Shown here: one piece after another, positions 33,286-42,109 of the stretch
How the letters are laid out: each line of letters opens with the position of its first letter
Position numbering within the stretch: the first letter of the stretch is position 1
Origin: Streptomyces xanthophaeus
GTDB lineage: Bacteria; Actinomycetota; Actinomycetes; Streptomycetales; Streptomycetaceae
Assembly: GCF_030440515.1 (NCBI RefSeq)
Contig: NZ_CP076543.1
Span: forward strand, 4,747,501-4,811,500
Length of the DNA: 64,000 nucleotides
Reading direction: 5' to 3'
Notes under the pieces: model-generated
What the model was told of the DNA's origin: nothing
The model's input: only the letters and a program-made list of their open reading frames with translations
Database searches by the model: none
Made by a program: the position numbers and the translations under genes

Positions 33286-34014
33286 ATGACCACACCCGCC
33301 GGCCTCAGCTCCGCCGTGCTGCGGCTCGACCGGCCGGTCGGGGCGCAGCGGCTGCCCGCTCGCGGCGAGGCACTGGTGCGGTTCGTCGACGCCGGGACCC
33401 AGGCCCCTTTCGCGGAACGCCTCGCCCCCGGCGTGCTCGACCCGGCCGAGCGCCGGCGGGCCGACCGGTTCGCGCGCCCCCAGGACCGCGGCTCCTATCT
33501 CGTCGCGCACGTCGCGCTGAGGCTGATGCTGGGCGCCCTGCTCGACACCGCGCCGCGCGACCTGGTGATGACCCGCGACGCCTGCCCCGAGTGCGGCGGC
33601 CCGGACGGGCGGCCGGTCCTCGTGGGCGGCCGTGCCCACTTCTCCCTGTCGCACAGCCGCGACGCGGTCTTCGTGGCCTGTGCTTCCACGCCGGTCGGGG
33701 TGGACGTGGAGGCCCTGCCCGCGCCGCGGGTGGTGGCGCAGAGCGAGGACTTCTTCCACCCCGACGAGAGCGCCGAACTCGCCGCGTTCCCCGAGGCCGG
33801 CCGCCCTGCGGCGTTCGCCCGCCTGTGGACGCGCAAGGAGGCACATCTCAAGGGCACCGGAGCGGGACTGGGACACGGCGGCCACCGGACCTACCTGGGC
33901 ACGGGCCCGGCCGCCGATTCCGTCCGCCCGCACTGGTCCCTCACCGACCTTCCGGCCCCCGAGGGCTACGCGGCCGCGCTCGCGCTGCGCGCCCCCTCGG
34001 CGCATTGGCGCTGA
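33286..34014 (+). CDS. Sfp-type 4'-phosphopantetheinyl transferase
   Basis: 242 residues. The Mg/CoA-binding GVDVEAL lies near residue 140, and the second signature FARLWTRKEAHLKGTGAGL near 180; HFSLSHSRDAVFVA precedes the first. It moves phosphopantetheine from CoA to carrier proteins. It probably activates the ACP at 24245. A discrete ACP might also be served by AcpS elsewhere in the genome. ATG 33286 is the family-like start. Confidence 0.9.
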   Translation: MTTPAGLSSAVLRLDRPVGAQRLPARGEALVRFVDAGTQAPFAERLAPGVLDPAERRRADRFARPQDRGSYLVAHVALRLMLGALLDTAPRDLVMTRDACPECGGPDGRPVLVGGRAHFSLSHSRDAVFVACASTPVGVDVEALPAPRVVAQSEDFFHPDESAELAAFPEAGRPAAFARLWTRKEAHLKGTGAGLGHGGHRTYLGTGPAADSVRPHWSLTDLPAPEGYAAALALRAPSAHWR

Positions 34015-34083
34015 GGCCCGGAACCAGAACTCATGTACTGAGTGTCCGTCACCACCCGCTCTCTGATAGTTGTTTCAGCGGGG

Positions 34084-34122
34084 TACGGGCGCAGGCCCGT
34101 AGCGGTGCCTCTGCGGCACCGC
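34084..34122 (+). promoter_or_regulatory. Two abutting leader hairpins before HelD-like gene
   Basis: TACGGGC-gcag-GCCCGTA (34084-34101) is followed without a gap by GCGGTGCC-tctgc-GGCACCGC (34102-34122). The ribosome binding site AGGGAGG begins right after the second stem and the ATG follows at 34136. Two perfect stems in the leader could act as an attenuator or as translational control. Confidence 0.5.
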
Positions 34123-34135
34123 AGGGAGGACGCAC

Positions 34136-37100
34136 ATGAGCACCACCACTCGGGGCGAGGACCTCGCCGTCGAGCAGCGGGCCGTCGACCACGCGTACGA
34201 CTGCTACACCGCGCGTCTGGCCGAGATGAGCGGAACGTCGGCGGCCACGGCCTCGGCGAGCGGCAAGGACGGGATAGCCAACCGGATCGAGGCGGAGGCG
34301 CGTGCCGCCTCGTACGGCGGACTCGGCGACGAGGCCCTGGTGTTCGCCCGGATCGACGCACCGGAGCAGCCCGGCACGGCACCCCGCCCCTGGTACGTCG
34401 GACGGCGGGTCGTGTGGGACGCCTCGAACGAGCCGGTGGTCCTGCAGTGGACCAGCCCCCTGGCGAGGAAGTGGCTGGACGCCCGGCCCGAGAGCCCGGG
34501 CGAGGTGACGCTGCGGCGCCAACTGCGCTGCGTCCGGCGGATCGTGGAGGGCTATTTCGACGACATCGCCCCGCCGGCCGCCGCCGCTCGGGCACCGGAA
34601 CCCGAGAGCGCTCCCGCGACCGCTCCCGAACCCGCGACCGCTCCCGTACCCACGACCGTGCCGGAGCCCCGGCCGTCGCCCCCGGACACCCCTGGCGACG
34701 TCGTCCGCCGGCAGCGCCGCAAGACGCTCCGGCCGGACGACTTCCTGCTGCGCGAGCTCCAGCGCTCGCGCAGCGGCCGCATGCGCGACATCGTCGAGAC
34801 CATCCGCCGCGACCAGATGGAGCTGGTCACCGGCTCCCCGTCCGACATCCTCGTCGTGCAGGGCGGCCCGGGCACCGGCAAGTCCGCGGTCGGTCTCCAC
34901 CGTGTGACCTGGCTCGTCAACAACGACCACTTCAAGGCCCAGGACATCCTGGTGATCGGCCCCCACCAGCGGTTCCTGGAGTACGTCGGCCAGGTCCTGC
35001 CCACCCTCGGCACCCGGGACGTCAACGCCGTCCAGCTGAACCGCCTGTGGGACGGCGAGATACTCGGGGCCGACTCCCCGCAGGCACGACGCGTGAAGTC
35101 CGACGAGCGCATGGCGGCCGTCCTGCGCCGCCGCGTGGAGAACGACTACCGCCCCGAAGCCCTGGACGACCTCGTCGTCGCGCCCTCCTTCGAAGGCGAC
35201 GAGCCCGCGATCGTCGTCCCCGCCGGCAGTACGACCCTGCGCGTACCGCGCTCCGAGGTCCTCACCCTCCTGGACCAGGCACACGAGGGCGACAGCCCCT
35301 ACCGGGAGCGCCGCGACCGCTTCCGCGGCCTGCTCGTCGACCGTCTCCTGCAAGAGCTCTCCGACATCGCACCCCGGCGCGGGCAGGCCGGTACGATCCG
35401 CCGCGACCTGGAGCGCAACCGCCGGGTCGAGCGCCTCGTCGAACGCGTCTGGCCGTCCCCGGGCGCCAGGGAGGCCCTGCGCACCCTCTACGACTCGCCC
35501 GACGTCCTGCGCGCCTGCGCCGACGGGATTCTCGACGAGGGGGAGCAGGCGGCCCTGCTCAGGCCCCGGGCCGCCAGCGCCGACGCCGACCCCTGGACCC
35601 TCGACGACCACGTCTGCCTCGAAGAGCTCCGGGTCCTCATCAGCGGGGAGACCCCGAGCCGCTACGGGCACATCGTCGCCGACGAGGCACAGGACCTCAC
35701 GCCGATGCAGGCCCGTGCCCTGCGCCGGCGCTGCGCCGTGGGCGGCTCCATGACCGTCCTGGGCGACCTCGCGCAGGCGACGGGGCCGCACATCCCGGCG
35801 AGCTGGGACCGACTCGGCACGGTCCTGTCCGACCACGGCGACTGGCGGGTGGCCGAGCTCAACACCAGCTATCGCGTGCCCGCCGAGATCATGGAGTTCG
35901 TCGCCCCCCTCGCCCGGCGGATCGCACCGGCCCTGCCCTACCCGCAGGCCGTGCGCGAGGCGGGCGAGGACGCTGTACGGACGGTGGAGACCGAGCCGTG
36001 GAAGCTCCTCGACGACACCGTCGCGCACGTGACGCGCCTCGTGGGCACCAGCGACGGGAACACCCTCCGGTCCGTGGCCGTCATCGTCCCCGACGACTCG
36101 GACTGGCTCGACGCGATCAGCCGCCGGATCGACGGGGGCGGGGACATCGGCGACCGGCACCGCGCCGCCGTGTCCGTCCTGGCCGCCGCCCAGGCCAAGG
36201 GCATGGAGTACGACCACGTCCTGGTCATCGAGCCCGCCACCATCGCCGACCGCGGTCCCGCGGGCCTGCGGCAGCTGTACGTGGCCCTGACCCGCAGCAC
36301 CCAGACCCTGACCGTCCTGCACACCTCCCCGCTGCCGGACGTGCTCACGAGCCCCGCGACCGGCTCCGGAGCGCAGGCCCCCGAGGCCACGGTCGAGACG
36401 GAGACGGAGGCGGAGGTGGACGTACGGGTGGAGACGGAGGCGGAGGTGGCGGCCGTGACCCGGCTTCCCCGGATCGGGGCCGACGTACGGGTCGAGGTCG
36501 TGGACCGGGCCCCCGGCGGCCGCTACAAGGTCAAGGCCCTCACCCCCGGCTTCGACCGTCCCCTGGTCCTCACCGTCCGGCACGGATCCGTTCCCCCGCG
36601 ACGTGGCGACAAGCTGGACTGCTGGGTGTTCGCCAACGAGACGAACCAGACGGTCCTTACCTCCGACCAGCGGGGCCGGTCGTCCGTCTCGCCGAGGACG
36701 GCGGGCCGCTACCTCGCGGCACTGGACGTGCTCCGTGAGCTGACGGAGAACGACGGGGAGGTTCCCGACGCCCGCGGCAGGCTCTCCGAGCTGCAGGGGA
36801 TGGCCAACCGCGTCCTTCGCAGGGACCAGGCCGACTGGGTCGACGTGCTGCACCTGTTCGGCTCTCCCGACAGGGACAGGCTGGGCGTTCTGCGCGACCT
36901 CGCCGCGAGCGCCAACCGGGCCCTCAAGGAAGGCACCTTGGACACCGAGCGGCTCCGGGAGGACCTGACGGCCTCGGGCTGGACGGACACCCTGGCCGAG
37001 GCGCGCCGGGCGCTCCAGGACCGCTTCACCGCCGACCCGGACCCGGACCCGGCGCCGGACCCGGACCTGGTCCCCGACGACGGGACCACCGAATCCCCCG

Positions 37101-37615
37101 CCCCTGCCCCACCGCAGTCCGAGCAGAAGGACGTAGAGCAGATGATCCTCGCGGAAGACGTGGAAGACACGGCCGCGCCGGCTTCGGCCACCAAGCAAGG
37201 CTTCCTGCGCGCGCTGGAGGCGTCGGCCGGAGCCGACCGGACGTGCAAGAAGCACGAAGCGGTCCGCCACGCCCTGAAGTCGGACCTCCTCTGGGCCGAC
37301 CTCCAGCCGACCGATTCGCCCGTCGTCGACGTCAGCTGCGTCACCGGGCAAGGGCTCTTCCTCTACGAGGCGCTGGGCTCCGGCCGCTCGGCGTACGCGG
37401 ACCTCCGCTCGGGCGCCACCCGCCTGCTGGAGATCAGCCACACCCTGCCCACGCGGGCCGACAGCCTCTACCTGGTCCTCTCCGAACCCCCGGCCGAGGA
37501 CTGGTCCGCGGACACCGTCCGTGACGTCTTCGGAGTCCACGTCATCTGGCGAACCCCCGAAGGATGGGGCGGCCAGGACACGGACACCGCGCTGGGCCGG
37601 CTCCCGCAGAGCTGA
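34136..37615 (+). CDS. HelD/UvrD-like superfamily 1 ATPase with long C-terminal extension
   Basis: 1,159 residues. N-terminal helical region 1-140, Pro/Thr linker, Walker A LVVQGGPGTGKSAVGLHR near 242-250, Walker B IVADEAQDLTPMQAR near 514, and the motif V-VI block QAKGMEYDHVLVIE to RQLYVALTRSTQTL near 685-730. This matches HelD-type factors that bind and recycle RNA polymerase, which are about 700-750 residues. Beyond 780 come a beta-rich piece (VRVEVVDRAPGGRYKVKALT), helices, an acidic/Pro linker and a C-terminal unit of about 150 residues (LEASAGADRTCKKHEAVRHA, VVDVSCVTGQGLFLYEALGS) that I do not recognise. The extension is the odd part. Rifamycin-associated element: none seen upstream. 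Confidence 0.85.
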   Translation: MSTTTRGEDLAVEQRAVDHAYDCYTARLAEMSGTSAATASASGKDGIANRIEAEARAASYGGLGDEALVFARIDAPEQPGTAPRPWYVGRRVVWDASNEPVVLQWTSPLARKWLDARPESPGEVTLRRQLRCVRRIVEGYFDDIAPPAAAARAPEPESAPATAPEPATAPVPTTVPEPRPSPPDTPGDVVRRQRRKTLRPDDFLLRELQRSRSGRMRDIVETIRRDQMELVTGSPSDILVVQGGPGTGKSAVGLHRVTWLVNNDHFKAQDILVIGPHQRFLEYVGQVLPTLGTRDVNAVQLNRLWDGEILGADSPQARRVKSDERMAAVLRRRVENDYRPEALDDLVVAPSFEGDEPAIVVPAGSTTLRVPRSEVLTLLDQAHEGDSPYRERRDRFRGLLVDRLLQELSDIAPRRGQAGTIRRDLERNRRVERLVERVWPSPGAREALRTLYDSPDVLRACADGILDEGEQAALLRPRAASADADPWTLDDHVCLEELRVLISGETPSRYGHIVADEAQDLTPMQARALRRRCAVGGSMTVLGDLAQATGPHIPASWDRLGTVLSDHGDWRVAELNTSYRVPAEIMEFVAPLARRIAPALPYPQAVREAGEDAVRTVETEPWKLLDDTVAHVTRLVGTSDGNTLRSVAVIVPDDSDWLDAISRRIDGGGDIGDRHRAAVSVLAAAQAKGMEYDHVLVIEPATIADRGPAGLRQLYVALTRSTQTLTVLHTSPLPDVLTSPATGSGAQAPEATVETETEAEVDVRVETEAEVAAVTRLPRIGADVRVEVVDRAPGGRYKVKALTPGFDRPLVLTVRHGSVPPRRGDKLDCWVFANETNQTVLTSDQRGRSSVSPRTAGRYLAALDVLRELTENDGEVPDARGRLSELQGMANRVLRRDQADWVDVLHLFGSPDRDRLGVLRDLAASANRALKEGTLDTERLREDLTASGWTDTLAEARRALQDRFTADPDPDPAPDPDLVPDDGTTESPAPAPPQSEQKDVEQMILAEDVEDTAAPASATKQGFLRALEASAGADRTCKKHEAVRHALKSDLLWADLQPTDSPVVDVSCVTGQGLFLYEALGSGRSAYADLRSGATRLLEISHTLPTRADSLYLVLSEPPAEDWSADTVRDVFGVHVIWRTPEGWGGQDTDTALGRLPQS

Positions 37616-37633
37616 CGGGGCGGCGAACACACC

Positions 37634-38512
37634 GTGCCCACCGGCTACAACCTGCTCACCGTCGACGCCCTGGCCGCCGAGACCCTGGCCGCCGCGCTGG
37701 CCCGGTGCTTCGGCGTCGCGGCCGGCGACGTCGGCGTGGCCGATGCCGACGCCGACCCCGAACTGCGGAACTGGGCCGCCCCCGTCCTGTGCACGTACGA
37801 AGAGCTCTCCGGCGACCTGGCCCGGTCGCTGGACCTCTACGCCCAGGACCAGGCCGCCGATCGGCCACCGGAGTCCGAGGTCGCCGCACGGCTCGCCCGG
37901 GCCGCCGGGACGACCGTCCTGTTCCCCGCCGAGGAGGCGTATCCGAGCGCCTACTGGGCGGCGACCCCGGAGGGCCTCGTCACGCGGGTCCGGCTCGAAC
38001 TGTCCGACGACGAGCCTCCCCTGTACACGGTCGGCAGCGCGGAGGCGCCGGTCCCGCAGTTGCCCCGCGCGGTCGTGGAGAGGTTCGCCGAGATCGTCCG
38101 CGAGCAGCGGCCGCCGTCCCCGGTGGCCGAGGCCTTCATGGCGTCGGCGGCACCGCTGTGGCCCGACGAGGGCCCCCACCCGTCCCTGAAGGGCGGTCTG
38201 ACCGTGTGGGAGCGGTTCGTCGTGCAGCTGGAATCCGGGTGGGCGCCCTCGGGGTGGTATCCGGCCGACCTCTACCGGGAACGCCTCGAAGCCCGCGACG
38301 AGCTCGCCCGCATCGGTGCCCGACTGCCGTTCCAGGTACGCCGGCTGCTCGACGGGACGCCGGCGGGGCTGGACGTACGGTTCGTCCGGGCGACGGAGGA
38401 GGACCCGTCGGGGAGTCTCGCCGAGGAGCTGACGGGCCGGCCCCCGGGACGGGACGGTCTCGGCCGGTGGTGGTACCGCCGGCCGGATCCCGTGCCCTGG
38501 AAGCACACCTGA
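37634..38512 (+). CDS. Hypothetical protein after HelD-like gene
   Basis: 292 residues, soluble, rich in Glu, Ala and Pro, no recognised motif (VPTGYNLLTVDALAAETLAA at the start, WYRRPDPVPWKHT at the end). It begins with GTG 18 bases after the HelD-like stop and therefore sits in the same transcript. Many Trp and Tyr residues in the last third suggest a folded domain. It ends four bases before the convergent permease gene stops. Function unknown; association with the ATPase is inferred from position only. Confidence 0.6.
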   Translation: MPTGYNLLTVDALAAETLAAALARCFGVAAGDVGVADADADPELRNWAAPVLCTYEELSGDLARSLDLYAQDQAADRPPESEVAARLARAAGTTVLFPAEEAYPSAYWAATPEGLVTRVRLELSDDEPPLYTVGSAEAPVPQLPRAVVERFAEIVREQRPPSPVAEAFMASAAPLWPDEGPHPSLKGGLTVWERFVVQLESGWAPSGWYPADLYRERLEARDELARIGARLPFQVRRLLDGTPAGLDVRFVRATEEDPSGSLAEELTGRPPGRDGLGRWWYRRPDPVPWKHT

Positions 38513-38516
38513 CCCC

Positions 38517-41111
38517 CTACAGCTCGGCGACGGCTTCCAGCGGGCTCAGCGACGATGCGTGGCGGGCCGGGAGGGCGGCCGCCACCGCGCCCGTGGCGAG
38601 GGAGATCAGGCAGACGAGCAGCAGCGTGCCCCAGGGAAGGGCCAGGGAGTAGCCCTTCAGCGCGCCGTTGGCCAGAGCTCCGACCGTCCAGGCCCCGAAC
38701 AGGCCGGACGCCAGGCCCAGCAGGGTGCCGAAAGCGGCCACGGCCAGGGACTCGAGGCGGATCATCCTGCGGATGCCGGCGCGGTCCATGCCGATGGCGC
38801 GCAGGACGCCGATCTCCCGGGTGCGGTCCGACACCGACATGGCCAGGGTGTTCATGATGCCGAGCGCCGCGATCACGCCGCCGATGGCGAGCAGGCCGTA
38901 CGTCAGGGTCAGCAGGGTGCCCAGGGAACCGGAGGCTTCCTGGACGAGTTCCTGCCGGTCCTGGACCTGGAGCAGCGGGTTGTTGCCCGTGGCGGTACGC
39001 AGCCGGTCCTTCGTGGCGCCGCCGTCCGCGCCGCCGTCCGTGCGGACGAGGACGCGCTGGACGGAGCCGGCGCCGAGGCTGCTGCGCTGGACCTCGGTAC
39101 GCGCGCCCAGGGCGTCCTGGGCGGTGGGGTTGTCCTCGTAGACGCCGACGACCGTGTACGGGGTGAGGTCCTGGCCGGGGCCGCCGACCCGGGCGTCGAT
39201 CCGGTCGCCGGTGCGCACGCCGTTCGCGCGGGCGAGGGTGCTGGAGAGGGCGATGCGGCCCGGCCCGAGGTCCTTCAGGGAGCCGTCGACGAAGTCCAGC
39301 TTCATGACGGACAGGGCGGCCGCCGGGTCGACCCCGGAGATCTGGCGGACGCCACCGCCGATGAAGAGGGTGGAGTCGCTGACGGCGGTCGCCGTCCGTA
39401 CACCGGGGGTGGCGGTCACCCGCTGCACGGCGGCCGGGTCGATGCCGGCCGACGAGGTGTGGGTGCTGATCACGTAGTCGGCGGCGAGACCGGCCGCGGC
39501 CTGGCGGTCGAGGGCCTGCCCGGTGGAGTGGCCGATGACGGCGAGCCCGGCGACCAGGGCCGTGCTGACCATCAGGGCGGAGGCGGTGGCGGCGGTACGC
39601 CGCGGGTCGCGCAGCGCGTTGCGGTGGGCGAGGTGGCCGGTGATTCCGAGGCGGCCGGTCAGCCGTCCGCTCAGCCGGAGCACGGGGACGGCGAGCAGCG
39701 GCGCCAGCACGATCACGGCGATGACGAGGAGGGCGCAGCCGGACATCGCGCTCCGCAGGTTCTCCTCGGAGGCGTCCTTCGCCCCGGCGAGCGACAGCAG
39801 CAGTCCGGCGCCGAGGGCGAGCAGGAGGGCACCGGCCGCGCCGCGGACCCGGGACGCGGTGGCGGTGGGCGGCTGTTCGGCCGCGCGCATGGCCTCGACC
39901 GGTGCGATCCGCGCGGCCTTGCGGGACGGCAGCCACGCGGCGAGCACGGTGACGCCCACCCCGACGGCGAGCGCGGCCGCCACGGGGAGCGGGCCGATCA
40001 CCAGCGGGCCACGGGGCAGCGACTCCCCGGCGGTACTCAGGATCTCCGGCAGCACGGAGGCGATCCCGAGGCCCAGCAGGAAACCGAGGGCCGAGGCGGC
40101 GAGGCCGAGGAGGACGGCCTCCCAGAGGAGGGAGCGCACGACCTGGCGGCGCGTGGCACCGATCGCGCGGAGCAGGGCGATCTCACGGGTGCGCCGGGCG
40201 ACGAGCATGGTGAAGGTGTTGACGATCAGGAACGACCCGATGAAGAGGGCGACTCCGGCGAAGACCAGCGACAGCTTCGCGTGGCCGCGGGTGAGCGTGT
40301 CGACGAGGACGGCCTGCTGGGCGGCCTGGGCGGTGCCGGTGGTGGCCTCGGCCCGGTCGGCGGGGAGCAGGGCGGTGACCCGGCGGGCGAGTTCGGCCGC
40401 GTCGGTGCCCGGTACGGCGGACAGGTCGATCGAGGTGTAGCGGCCCGGGGAGGCGAACAGCTGCTGTGCGGTGGCCTTGTCGAACAGGACCAGGGTGCCG
40501 CCGGCCGTCACCCGGGTGTCCCGGGTGGTGACGATGCCGACGAGGCGCTTCGTCATGGCCGGGCCGTCCGTGGCCAGGGTGATCTCCGCGCCGATACGGA
40601 ACCGGCCGGCGGCCGCGGTGCCGCTGTCCACGGCGATCTCCTCGCCGTCGCGGGGGGCCCGGCCCTCGGTCAGCGGGTGGCGGCTGTCCTTGCCGTCGGC
40701 GCCGGGGACGTAGGCGGCCGCCCGGTGCGCCCAGATCCTGCCGGTGCGCAGCGGGGTGCCGTTCGAGGAGTTCAGGGTGGCCAGGCCGTCCGCGGACGGC
40801 CGTACGGCGGCGACGCCGGGCAGCCCGGCCAGCGTGCGGGCGAGGGCGTCGTCGAGCACGGTGGCGTGCTCCTCCCCGGCGGATCCGGCCGCGCCGGCCT
40901 CCCCGGGTGCGCCGGGCGGGGGGTCCTTCGGGGTCACGGTGACCGCGATGTCGGCGTAGTCCTTCGACACGGCGGCCCGGTGGGCCGCGGTGGAGGAGTC
41001 CGCGAAGACGAGGGTGCCGGAGACGAAGGCGACGCCGAGGGTGACGGCGAGCACCGTCATCAGCAGCCGGGCCTTGTGCGCCAGGACGTTGCGCAGGGCT
41101 GTTTTCAGCAT
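38517..41111 (-). CDS. FtsX/MacB-type ABC transporter permease
   Basis: 864 residues with two FtsX units. The first membrane helix is near the N terminus (ARLLMTVLAVTLGVAFVSGT), followed by a large MacB-type periplasmic region and three helices near 280-400, then a second similar set ending in a three-helix block (LALPWGTLLLVCLISLATGA). The second half also has its own extracytoplasmic domain. Such permeases work as mechanotransmission pumps for antimicrobial peptides, lipoproteins or other envelope-active molecules. The ATP-binding partner is encoded immediately upstream on the same strand. Confidence 0.9.
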   Translation of the reverse strand: MLKTALRNVLAHKARLLMTVLAVTLGVAFVSGTLVFADSSTAAHRAAVSKDYADIAVTVTPKDPPPGAPGEAGAAGSAGEEHATVLDDALARTLAGLPGVAAVRPSADGLATLNSSNGTPLRTGRIWAHRAAAYVPGADGKDSRHPLTEGRAPRDGEEIAVDSGTAAAGRFRIGAEITLATDGPAMTKRLVGIVTTRDTRVTAGGTLVLFDKATAQQLFASPGRYTSIDLSAVPGTDAAELARRVTALLPADRAEATTGTAQAAQQAVLVDTLTRGHAKLSLVFAGVALFIGSFLIVNTFTMLVARRTREIALLRAIGATRRQVVRSLLWEAVLLGLAASALGFLLGLGIASVLPEILSTAGESLPRGPLVIGPLPVAAALAVGVGVTVLAAWLPSRKAARIAPVEAMRAAEQPPTATASRVRGAAGALLLALGAGLLLSLAGAKDASEENLRSAMSGCALLVIAVIVLAPLLAVPVLRLSGRLTGRLGITGHLAHRNALRDPRRTAATASALMVSTALVAGLAVIGHSTGQALDRQAAAGLAADYVISTHTSSAGIDPAAVQRVTATPGVRTATAVSDSTLFIGGGVRQISGVDPAAALSVMKLDFVDGSLKDLGPGRIALSSTLARANGVRTGDRIDARVGGPGQDLTPYTVVGVYEDNPTAQDALGARTEVQRSSLGAGSVQRVLVRTDGGADGGATKDRLRTATGNNPLLQVQDRQELVQEASGSLGTLLTLTYGLLAIGGVIAALGIMNTLAMSVSDRTREIGVLRAIGMDRAGIRRMIRLESLAVAAFGTLLGLASGLFGAWTVGALANGALKGYSLALPWGTLLLVCLISLATGAVAAALPARHASSLSPLEAVAEL

Positions 41112-41175
41112 GGGTGAGTGGCTTCCGGGGCGGGTGCGGGGGAGGGGGAGGGGGAGGGGCGCGGGCGCGGGAGGG

Positions 41176-41949
41176 TCAGCTCGTGCGGGCGCGGGCGTCG
41201 AACTGCTTCATCCGGTCCAGCACCCGGTCCGGGGTGGGGCGCACCATCTCGTCGACCAGCCGGCCGTCGGAGAGGAAGACGACGCGGTCGGCGAAGCCGG
41301 CGGCGACCGGGTCGTGGGTCACCATCACCACGGTCTGGCCCAGCTCGCGTACGGAGTCGCGCAGGAAGCCGAGGACCTCGGCCCCGGAGCGGGAGTCGAG
41401 GTTGCCGGTGGGCTCGTCGCCGAAGACGATCGCCGGCCGGGTGACCAGGGCCCGGGCCACCGCGACGCGCTGCTGCTGCCCGCCGGAGAGCTGTCCGGGC
41501 CGGTGGTCCAGCCGCTGGGCGAGACCGACCATGGACACCACGCGGTCCAGCCACTGCCGGTCGGGGCGGCGTCCGGCGATGGACAGCGGCAGGGTGATGT
41601 TCTCCAGCGCGGTCAGGGTGGGCAGCAGGTTGAACGCCTGGAAGATGAAGCCGATCCGGTCCCGGCGCAGCTCGGTGAGCTGCCGGTCGCCCAGTGCGCC
41701 CAGCTCGGTGGTGCCGATGCGGACGGAGCCGGAGCTGACGGGGTCGAGGCCCGCGGCGCAGTGCATGAGGGTGGATTTGCCGCAGCCGGAGGGGCCCATG
41801 ATCGCGGTGAACTCGGCCTCCCGGAAGGAGACGCTGACGCGGTCCAGGGCCACCACGCGGGTGTCGCCGCTGCCGTAGACCTTCGACAGGTCGGTGGTGG
41901 AGGCCGCGACGCCGGGCGTCGGGCGGGAGGTGAACGGGTCGGCGGTCAC
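41176..41949 (-). CDS. ABC transporter ATP-binding protein (LolD/MacB type)
   Basis: 257 residues. Walker A MGPSGCGKSTLMHCAAG, Q-loop GFIFQAFNLLPTLTA, signature LSGGQQQRVAVARAL and Walker B AIVFGDEPTGNLDSRSG are all intact. It pairs with the FtsX permease 64 bases downstream, and the two-component system begins 160 bases upstream, also on the minus strand. The whole set RR-HK-ATPase-permease is typical of an envelope-stress detection and export module. Confidence 0.93.
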   Translation of the reverse strand: MTADPFTSRPTPGVAASTTDLSKVYGSGDTRVVALDRVSVSFREAEFTAIMGPSGCGKSTLMHCAAGLDPVSSGSVRIGTTELGALGDRQLTELRRDRIGFIFQAFNLLPTLTALENITLPLSIAGRRPDRQWLDRVVSMVGLAQRLDHRPGQLSGGQQQRVAVARALVTRPAIVFGDEPTGNLDSRSGAEVLGFLRDSVRELGQTVVMVTHDPVAAGFADRVVFLSDGRLVDEMVRPTPDRVLDRMKQFDARARTS

Positions 41950-42109
41950 GGGGACTCCACTTCGGGTGCGGTGCGGAAGGGCTGCATGCCGAAGGGTGTC
42001 GGGGGGACGTATCAGGGCCGGGGCCGCCGTGTATCGGCTTCCGCGCCGTTGCGCAGCAGTTGTGCGCCGCCGTGCGGGGTGGCCGGGGTGAACCGGAGCG
42101 GCCGGCCGG

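Noticed and set aside
34015..34135. Rifamycin-associated element upstream of the HelD-like gene
   Set aside because: I looked for the long GGGGCTTGC-type inverted repeat known before HelR genes and did not find it; the two hairpins present have different sequences.
34049..38506. 1,485-residue antisense open frame over the HelD-like gene
   Set aside because: Composition and lack of motifs mark it as a shadow; the plus strand has Walker A and B motifs in frame.
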